NCBI GenBank assembly: GCA_025933895.1
Contig: JAICZB010000181.1
Span: 1 to 5,455, forward strand
Direction: 5' to 3'
Origin: Thermoleophilia bacterium
Lineage (GTDB): Bacteria > Actinomycetota > Thermoleophilia > Gaiellales > Gaiellaceae
DNA: 5,455 nucleotides
Shown here: one piece after another, positions 1-4,469 of the stretch
Position numbering within the stretch: the stretch's first letter is position 1
How the letters are laid out: each line of letters begins with the position of its first letter
Position numbers and translations under genes: made by a program
Notes under the pieces: model-generated
What the model was told of the DNA's origin: nothing
The model's database searches: none
Seen by the model: the letters and a program-made list of their open reading frames with translations, nothing else

Positions 1-117
1 AGCCTGCACGGCCTCCGCACCCGCATCTGCAGCCGCTTCCTCGCACTCGCCGCCGCAATCAGCCTCAACCACCGCCTCGGCCGACCACCACGCGCACTCG
101 CCGCCTACACCGCCTGA
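1..117 (+). CDS. Transposase C-terminal end (partial, IS982-like)
   Basis: An open frame enters from the left edge and ends at TGA 115-117, giving 38 residues. The segment reads GLRTRICSRFLALAAAISLN and then LGRPPRALAAY before the stop. A basic helix (RTRI..RFLALAAAI.LN) followed by a short R/P-rich stretch and an AxY ending is what I recall from the C-termini of actinobacterial IS982-type DDE transposases, where this helix lies after the catalytic residues. No catalytic residue falls inside the window, so activity cannot be judged. The start, the other end of the element and its terminal repeats lie outside or are not recognisable. The family assignment rests on a short tail and memory; another DDE family is possible. 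Confidence 0.55.
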   Translation, partial: SLHGLRTRICSRFLALAAAISLNHRLGRPPRALAAYTA

Positions 118-121
118 AACG

Positions 122-144
122 GTGGAACTACTCATCTAGTCCAC
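122..144. repeat. Imperfect inverted repeat just after the transposase stop
   Basis: GTGGAACTA (122-130) can pair with TAGTCCAC (137-144), giving an 8-bp stem with one bulged A and a 6-base loop. It begins 5 bases after the transposase stop. It could be part of the insertion-sequence end or a weak transcription terminator. There is no T-run after it, which argues against a standard intrinsic terminator. The opposite element end is outside the window, so a terminal repeat match cannot be tested here. Confidence 0.4.
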
Positions 145-162
145 AAGCGCGGCAGCCACGCC

Positions 163-176
163 TACACTCGAGCTCT
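163..176 (+). promoter_or_regulatory. Candidate -10 box for a leaderless start at 177
   Basis: TACACT (163-168) fits the TANNNT -10 pattern and is followed by 8 bases before ATG 177. No purine-rich Shine-Dalgarno sequence is present in the preceding 20 bases. In actinobacteria this spacing is typical of transcripts that begin at the start codon. No -35 match is obvious. The hexamer is degenerate, so chance occurrence is possible. Confidence 0.35.
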
Positions 177-719
177 ATGGCCACCGGGTACTGGGATGCC
201 CGAGCCGAGGCGAAGACGATCGCTACCGAACCACGCTGGATCTGGCATCGGCGGCAGCACAGGGACGTTGGTCGTGCCGACAACTTCCTGAAAGGCCGCT
301 GGGAGGAGCGGAACTGGCTGAACGTGCCCGGCCCGTTCTATGGCGCAGAAACCGACACGTGCGTGGCGGGCATTCCCGCCGCGTCCGGCCATGTTCTGTG
401 CGACGAGGACGGCATGGAGTTCGTCTGGCGGCAGCCGAGAGATCTTGACGAGGTGCGCGCCATACTCGACGCCGCGTATCAGGACCCATTCGACGGCTAC
501 GGCTGGGACGGCGACGAGCACTGGACACCAGACCTCGTTCTGGACTGGTGGGACGATCGCGGCCGGATCGAGGAGTGGCTCGCCGAAGCGAACTTCAACG
601 ACTTGGGCTCGGCTGGAGCGCTCGCCTCGCGGGCTGCGGCCGGATACCGCGAATACATCGCAAAAGACCTGCGCGACGACCTTCTCCGTTATGCGGAATG
701 GCTGGCCGCTCGACGCTAG
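177..719 (+). CDS. Tryptophan-rich conserved hypothetical protein
   Basis: The protein has 180 residues and an unknown function. It contains 12 tryptophans (W6, 21, 23, 42, 47, 84, 110, 116, 124, 125, 134, 175) and only two cysteines (C62, C75). Its most distinctive stretch is NVPGPFYGAETDTC at 49-62, followed by DEDGMEFVWRQPR (76-88) and then an acidic, aromatic block with YGWDGDEHW (108-116) and WWDDRGRIEEW (124-134). I recall uncharacterised actinomycete proteins with the same pattern, sometimes labelled ferredoxin. Two cysteines are too few for an iron-sulfur cluster, so I do not support that label. There is no signal peptide or membrane helix, so it is probably cytosolic. The start is the first ATG, preceded by a possible leaderless promoter. 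It sits between a transposase end and a convergent gene whose stop is 7 bases away, so it looks like a stand-alone accessory gene. Confidence 0.75.
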   Translation: MATGYWDARAEAKTIATEPRWIWHRRQHRDVGRADNFLKGRWEERNWLNVPGPFYGAETDTCVAGIPAASGHVLCDEDGMEFVWRQPRDLDEVRAILDAAYQDPFDGYGWDGDEHWTPDLVLDWWDDRGRIEEWLAEANFNDLGSAGALASRAAAGYREYIAKDLRDDLLRYAEWLAARR

Positions 720-726
720 GGAGTTC

Positions 727-900
727 TTAGCCGGTCAGCTTGACGGCGAGCCAGAGCCCGGCGACGCCGCCGAGGGAGCCGAGTGCGAGCGAGGCGAGGC
801 CGAGCGCGCTCCCGCCCCAGAGCTCGGGCAGGAGCCCGCCCACCGTCATGCCGGCGCCGACGAAGATCCAGATGATCCGTCTGTCCACGGAGGAAACCAT
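727..900 (-). CDS. 57-residue two-helix membrane protein
   Basis: Reading the minus strand from ATG at 900 to TAA at 727-729 gives 57 residues starting MVSSVDRRIIWIFVGAGMTV. A first hydrophobic segment (about 9-24) is followed by a PELWGGS turn (25-31) and a second glycine-rich segment (about 32-54, with LGSLGGVAGLWLAV). The protein ends KLTG. The regular small-residue spacing resembles a glycine-zipper hairpin in a membrane. I recall short actinobacterial hypotheticals with a TVGG..PELWG core, which supports this as a real gene, but no function is known to me. The gene starts 36 bases after the stop of the upstream secreted protein and in the same frame, so it may be the third gene of that operon. 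No clear Shine-Dalgarno site is visible. Overlapping plus-strand frames here lack any recognisable protein features. Confidence 0.65.
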   Translation of the reverse strand: MVSSVDRRIIWIFVGAGMTVGGLLPELWGGSALGLASLALGSLGGVAGLWLAVKLTG

Positions 901-936
901 CGGCAGCCGAATCCGGGCGCTGAAGGAGTTAGCCCC

Positions 937-1689
937 TCAGAGGCGGATCCAGAACGCGCGCAGATGTGAACGACCGGGAGGACGCACCTCGACCCGCGCG
1001 AGGACCGTCCCTCGGACGGGTCCGCGATAGACGAACACGGCCAGGCCCGCGCTGTGCGGCAGGAGCTCGCGTCGGCGCGGCCGTAGCGTCGCGAGGGTTC
1101 GGCCGTCGCGGAGGAGCGCCAGCCGCAGCCTGTTGCCTCCGAGCCGCTCCGTCACGTTGCCGCGATTGACGAGGCGCAGCTGGAGCAGGCGCTCCTCGCC
1201 GCCGCGGCGGACCTCGAGCGCGCGCGGGTCGAGACGCCGCACGATCCGGCCCCGGACGTGGAGATCGACGATGACGCCGACCCGCATCCGCACGCGGACG
1301 TGGTGCAGGCCGAGCGGCCGCGTCGTAAGGAGTACGAGCGCCGGATGGTCTCCGGGGCCAGCCCGCCGCGGCTGCGCCGCGCGGACATGGAGCACGGCTT
1401 TCCCGCCCGGTGCGATCCGGATCCGCCTGGGGCGCAACCGCAGCCAGGCGGCGTGGCCGGCCGGCCGCACTCGAGGCTTTCCCCTCAACGAGCGCGCGAA
1501 GCCTGCACGCGAGACGTCGACGAGCAACGTCCTCCGCCCCGGATTCCGCACCGTGATCGCTGCGGCGGATGCCCCCTTGAGCGTCAGCCGCAGCGGGCTC
1601 GCGCTGAGTCCGATGGCCCGGCCGGCCGCGGCACCCGGGATGGATGCCGCGGCCGCTCCGAGGACCAGTGCTACGAGCAGGCGTCTCAT
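937..1689 (-). CDS. Secreted Ig-like protein resembling the DUF916/WxL-interacting family
   Basis: The protein has 250 residues. It begins with a signal peptide (MRR, hydrophobic core LLVALVLGAAAASI, probable cleavage after AAAG near residue 23). The mature part looks like two beta-sandwich domains. The first (about 24-125) has SPLRLTLKGASAAAITVRNP, an AWLRLRPRRIRIAPG strand pair and a GDHPALVLLTTRP end, a pattern seen in DUF916 and pilus-chaperone-like domains. The second (about 126-250) includes RVRMRVGVIVDLHVRGRIV, LRLVNRGNVTERLGGN and the final AFWIRL. It is strongly arginine-rich. Family members in Firmicutes usually have a C-terminal membrane helix, which is absent here, so the protein may be released or held by a partner. 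Its ATG overlaps the stop of the upstream lamin-tail gene (ATGA, 1686-1689) and lacks its own ribosome site, indicating translational coupling. The role is inferred as surface adhesion or complex assembly; the family match is from pattern only. Confidence 0.7.
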   Translation of the reverse strand: MRRLLVALVLGAAAASIPGAAAGRAIGLSASPLRLTLKGASAAAITVRNPGRRTLLVDVSRAGFARSLRGKPRVRPAGHAAWLRLRPRRIRIAPGGKAVLHVRAAQPRRAGPGDHPALVLLTTRPLGLHHVRVRMRVGVIVDLHVRGRIVRRLDPRALEVRRGGEERLLQLRLVNRGNVTERLGGNRLRLALLRDGRTLATLRPRRRELLPHSAGLAVFVYRGPVRGTVLARVEVRPPGRSHLRAFWIRL

Positions 1690-2738
1690 TTGCCGATCGC
1701 CGTAAAGGTCAGCGTCGCCGTGTAGTGCCCCGCGGGGACGACGGGCAGCGGCGAGACGAAGCCGACGCTCGTCGCGATCGTGTCACCGCTCCCCGAGCTC
1801 GGGCCGCTAGCGGTTGCGAGCTGTAGGTCCGGCGCGGGCGCGATCGGCACGGCTGCGAGAGCGCCGGCGCCGACACCGATGCCGAGCGGCAGGTCGTGCG
1901 GCGAGAACGCGCTGCGGTGCACGGTGAGCGTGTAGCCGCTCGCGTCGTTGCTCGACACCGTGATGTTCTCCGGGAGCGGACTCGGCGTCGTGCCGGGCAC
2001 CGCCGCGGGGAAGCTCAGCGTCGGATGGTCGAGCGCGATCGAGATCACCGGCTGCACGTCCACGGCCACGTCAGCGTCGCCGGGGCCGCCGCCGCCTCCG
2101 GATCCGGAGCAGGCTGCCGCGGGCGCCGAGGAGTTCAGCGGGTTCGGTGCAGCAGATGAGAAGTCGACCGCGTTGTCGTCGCTGTCGGTACACGACCCAC
2201 CTGCACGTGCCAGCGCCGTCGTCGCGCTCGGGGTGGGAGCCGCAGCGCTTCCCTCGAAGTCCACGGCGCTGCCGTAGCCGATGAGGTCTTCGACGCTGGA
2301 CACGGCCGAGCAACTCCCCGGAGCGTCTCCGCACGAGAGGGCCGTCGCGTCGTCGACGACCGCGACCTTCCCGCCCGTGACCGCGAGGTTCGAGGTGCCG
2401 CTCGCATCTGGTGGCGGCAGTGCTGCACCGTTCGCTCCGCCCGACGCGAGCGCGACGAGGTACCGACCGCCGGCCGGGATCGTCCCGCTGAGCGCAGTCG
2501 ACTGCCACGAGGTGCTCGCCGCAGACGCGTACTGGAGCGTCCAGCCGTCGACGGCGACGGGGCCCGCTCCCCGGTTGAAGAGCTCGACGTAGTCGTTGGC
2601 GAACGCGGCGCCGGTGTTGCCACCGGCCGCGAAGAGCTCGCCGACGACGACGCTGCCGGAGCCGCTGCCACGCGCCGACGCAGCCGCGAGCGGCAAGGCG
2701 AGAACCGAGAGCAGGACGAGCAGGAGAATGCGCTTCAT
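1686..2738 (-). CDS. Secreted lamin-tail-domain protein with C-terminal WxL-like beta domain
   Basis: The protein has 350 residues. The signal peptide is MKRILLLVLLSVLALPLAAA with cleavage near SARG (about residue 24). Residues about 29-205 form a bacterial lamin tail domain: VVVGELFAAGG, NDYVELFNRGAGPVAVDGW, a GGRYLVAL strand, EDLIGYGSAVDFEG and the closing SCTDSDDNAVDF..APNPLNSS. Cysteines 136/143 and 183/210 could form two disulfides, suiting an exported protein. A glycine linker (211-220) leads to a beta-rich domain (about 223-350) with ITVSSNDASGYTLTVHRSAF and the terminal HYTATLTFTAIGK, which resembles the closing strand of WxL domains with phenylalanine in place of tryptophan. The start at 2738 was chosen over the upstream in-frame ATG at 2999 because it has a signal peptide directly after it and GGAGG four bases before it; the longer version would overlap the divergent gene. 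It is the first gene of the minus-strand operon. Confidence 0.8.
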   Translation of the reverse strand: MKRILLLVLLSVLALPLAAASARGSGSGSVVVGELFAAGGNTGAAFANDYVELFNRGAGPVAVDGWTLQYASAASTSWQSTALSGTIPAGGRYLVALASGGANGAALPPPDASGTSNLAVTGGKVAVVDDATALSCGDAPGSCSAVSSVEDLIGYGSAVDFEGSAAAPTPSATTALARAGGSCTDSDDNAVDFSSAAPNPLNSSAPAAACSGSGGGGGPGDADVAVDVQPVISIALDHPTLSFPAAVPGTTPSPLPENITVSSNDASGYTLTVHRSAFSPHDLPLGIGVGAGALAAVPIAPAPDLQLATASGPSSGSGDTIATSVGFVSPLPVVPAGHYTATLTFTAIGK

Positions 2739-2742
2739 GGAG

Positions 2743-2747
2743 CCTCC
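2743..2747 (-). promoter_or_regulatory. Ribosome binding site fixing the lamin-tail gene start
   Basis: On the minus strand GGAGG (2747 down to 2743) lies 4 bases before ATG 2738. It is the clearest Shine-Dalgarno sequence in the window apart from the one at 4441-4446. It decides against the longer upstream-extended reading frame. Confidence 0.65.
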
Positions 2748-2813
2748 GATCCGGGATGAGATGAACGGCTCCCTTGCTACAGCCCGCCGCGCGGCGCCGA
2801 CAGTGTCCTTTGC

Positions 2814-2835
2814 GAAGTCGACACGAAGTCGGCAC
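2814..2835. repeat. Tandem 11-bp direct repeat in the divergent intergenic region
   Basis: GAAGTCGACAC (2814-2824) is followed immediately by GAAGTCGGCAC (2825-2835), ten of eleven bases identical. An 11-base period places both copies on the same face of the helix. The repeat centre lies about 60 bases upstream of the amidohydrolase start, a usual position for an activator. An additional inverted pair GTGTC (2803-2807) and GACAC (2820-2824) overlaps it. It may be an operator for either divergent gene; no regulator is encoded in the window. Confidence 0.4.
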
Positions 2836-2870
2836 ACATCCGCACGCGACGCAAACCCCGGACGGACGGC

Positions 2871-2883
2871 TAGATTCAGCCGG
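2871..2883 (+). promoter_or_regulatory. Candidate -10 box for a leaderless amidohydrolase transcript
   Basis: TAGATT (2871-2876) matches the TANNNT -10 pattern and is followed by exactly 7 bases before ATG 2884, so transcription would begin at or next to the start codon. No Shine-Dalgarno sequence precedes this ATG. No recognisable -35 hexamer is seen 17 bases upstream. The box supports the choice of 2884 as the start. Confidence 0.45.
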
Positions 2884-4032
2884 ATGGACGCGCTCGAGCG
2901 GGCCCGGCAGGTCGCGGCGTCGTGGGACGTGCGGCTGCGCGCCGACCTGCCCGCCGACCTGGACGTCTTCGACGCCCACACGCACCTCGGCACGGACATC
3001 GACGGGATGGTCGGACGCTACGAGGAGCTCATCGGCTCCATGGACCGCTACGGCTTCTCGCGCGCCTTCGTCTTCTGCCTCGACGAGCCCGACCGGCAAC
3101 CCAGCTTCCGCGCCGGCAACGACCGGACGCTCGAGTTCGCGGCGCGCTCGGAGGGCCGGCTCATCCCGTTCGTCCGGCTCGCGCTCGACGAGGGGCCGAT
3201 CGAGGAGGCGCGCCGCTGCCTCGACCTCGGCGCCCGCGGCATCAAGCTCCACCCGCGAGCCCAGAAGTTCCTGCTCAACGACGAACGGCTCGCTCCCGTC
3301 TTCGCGCTTGCGGCCGAACGCGGCGTCCCGATTCTCATCCACGCCGGCCGAGGGTTGCCGCCGATCGCGGCCGCGCTCGAGCGCCTGGTCGACGCGCACC
3401 CGGGAGCGCAGCTGATCCTCGCCCACGCCGGTATCGCCGATCTCGCCAACCTCGCGCATCGCTTCTCCGGCAAGCGCGGCGTCTTCTTCGACACCTCGGT
3501 CTGGAGCGCGATCGACCTGCTGGGGCTGCTGCGGCTCGTGCCGCCTGAGCAGATCGTCTACGCGTCGGACTACCCGTACGGCCAGCAGCCCGGCTCGCTC
3601 CTGCTCTCGCACCGCGTCGCCCGCGCGTCCGGGTTCGACGAGGCTCAGCTACGCGAGATGTTCGCAGGCAACGCGAACCGCATCGCCAACGGCGAGGAAC
3701 CGCTCGAGCCGTCACAGCCGCAGGGATCCGACATCCTCGAGCAGCCGCTCGCGCAGGCACGGATCCACCAGTACGTCTCGATGGCGATGCCTCTTCTCTT
3801 CGTCCGGCAGCCGGACGCGTTCGGCGCGCTGGGGCTCGCGCTCAACGCCACCGAGGAGCCGAACGGCTCCCGACAGGAGGAGCTGGCGCAGATCCGGGAG
3901 CTGCTCGAGGCCGCGCGCGACCTCTGGCGGACGCTGCCCGAGGCGGAGGACGACACCGAGCGCCGCACCGTCGCGCGCACCGCCGTCCGCCTGATTCAGA
4001 TTGCCGACACCGTGGCAGTGACCTCGACATGA
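2884..4032 (+). CDS. Amidohydrolase family protein (Amidohydrolase_2 / COG2159)
   Basis: The protein has 382 residues, is cytosolic and has a TIM-barrel metal-dependent hydrolase or decarboxylase core. Motifs in order are DAHTHLG with H32 and H34, GIKLHP with K121 and H123, LIHAGRG with H153, ILAHAG with H181, and the metal-binding aspartate D229 in ASDYPYG. The catalytic domain ends near FAGNANRIANG (260-270). A further ~110 residues (275-382) are mainly helical, with RIHQYVSMAMP and ELLEAARDLWRTLPEAEDD, and are not part of the usual domain. The start at 2884 is chosen because the earlier in-frame ATG at 2761 would add 41 Ser/Arg-rich residues without motifs, and a candidate -10 box sits 7 bases upstream. 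Its stop overlaps the next start (ATGA, 4029-4032), so it is coupled to a molybdenum hydroxylase. The reaction is unknown: members of this family hydrolyse cyclic amides or lactones or decarboxylate aromatic acids. Confidence 0.85.
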   Translation: MDALERARQVAASWDVRLRADLPADLDVFDAHTHLGTDIDGMVGRYEELIGSMDRYGFSRAFVFCLDEPDRQPSFRAGNDRTLEFAARSEGRLIPFVRLALDEGPIEEARRCLDLGARGIKLHPRAQKFLLNDERLAPVFALAAERGVPILIHAGRGLPPIAAALERLVDAHPGAQLILAHAGIADLANLAHRFSGKRGVFFDTSVWSAIDLLGLLRLVPPEQIVYASDYPYGQQPGSLLLSHRVARASGFDEAQLREMFAGNANRIANGEEPLEPSQPQGSDILEQPLAQARIHQYVSMAMPLLFVRQPDAFGALGLALNATEEPNGSRQEELAQIRELLEAARDLWRTLPEAEDDTERRTVARTAVRLIQIADTVAVTST

Positions 4033-4469
4033 GCGAGCTCCGGCTGACGGTGAACGGCGGCGAGCACGTCCTCGACGCGCCGGTCGGGACGAGCCTCGCC
4101 CATGTCCTGCGCGAGGAGCTCGGGCTGACGGGTACGAAGATCGCCTGCAACGAAGGGCATTGCGGCGCGTGCACCGTCCAGATCGACGGCGTGCCGAGGC
4201 TCTCCTGCATCACGCTCGCGCACACGGTCGAGGGCGAGGTGACGACCATCGAGGGGCTGCGCGAGCATCCGCTCGTCGACGCGTTCGTCCGGGCCGACGC
4301 GGTCCAGTGCGGCTACTGCACGCCCGGCCAGGTCGTCTCCGCCGCCGCGCTCGTCGCGGCGAATCCGGAGCCGACCCGCGAGGAGATACGGCACGCGATG
4401 GCCGGGAACATCTGCCGCTGCGGCACCTATCCCAAGATCGAGGAGGCGATTCTCAGTTGGCAAGGCTGA
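4029..4469 (+). CDS. [2Fe-2S] small subunit of a xanthine dehydrogenase/CoxS-type molybdenum hydroxylase
   Basis: The protein has 146 residues, a little under the usual ~150-170 for this subunit. It carries electrons from the molybdenum site through two [2Fe-2S] clusters. The N-terminal plant-ferredoxin-like domain binds one cluster with C40, C45, C48 (CNEGHCGAC) and C60. The C-terminal helical domain binds the second with C94 and C97 (QCGYCTPGQ) and C129 and C131 (ICRCGTYP). All eight ligands are present, so the protein should be functional. The glutamine of QCGYCTPG normally contacts the molybdopterin cofactor in this family. There is no signal sequence, so it is cytoplasmic. The start overlaps the amidohydrolase stop by ATGA and the end overlaps the large-subunit start by 13 bases, showing tight translational coupling. 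The substrate cannot be deduced, so no xdh or cox symbol is assigned. Confidence 0.93.
   Translation: MSELRLTVNGGEHVLDAPVGTSLAHVLREELGLTGTKIACNEGHCGACTVQIDGVPRLSCITLAHTVEGEVTTIEGLREHPLVDAFVRADAVQCGYCTPGQVVSAAALVAANPEPTREEIRHAMAGNICRCGTYPKIEEAILSWQG
4441..4446 (+). promoter_or_regulatory. Ribosome binding site for the TTG start of the large subunit
   Basis: AGGAGG (4441-4446) lies inside the end of the small-subunit gene, 10 bases before TTG 4457. It supports the TTG as the start of the large subunit. Confidence 0.5.

Noticed and set aside
715..731. Possible hairpin between the convergent stops (GCTA/TAGC)
   Set aside because: Only four base pairs with a nine-base loop and no T-run; too weak to call a terminator.
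340..969. Plus-strand frame of 209 codons overlapping the tryptophan-rich gene
   Set aside because: Its sequence is Arg/Thr/Pro-rich noise, whereas the 177-719 frame has coherent motifs; its tail is antisense to the 57-residue gene.
1133..1725. Plus-strand frames of 155-190 codons opposite the Ig-like gene
   Set aside because: The minus strand has a signal peptide, domain-like sequence and ATGA coupling; these plus frames are Arg/Pro/Ser-rich without features.
2085..2110. GCC/GGC-rich triplet run
   Set aside because: It encodes the glycine linker of the lamin-tail protein and needs no separate explanation.
2761..2883. Upstream ATG (2761) as the amidohydrolase start
   Set aside because: It would add 41 Ser/Arg-rich residues with no motif and would place the candidate promoter and repeat inside the coding region.
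2071..3612. Long minus-strand open frame of 513 codons
   Set aside because: It overlaps the strongly supported lamin-tail and amidohydrolase genes, has no recognisable domain, and is Arg/Glu-rich low-complexity as expected for a shadow frame in high-GC DNA.
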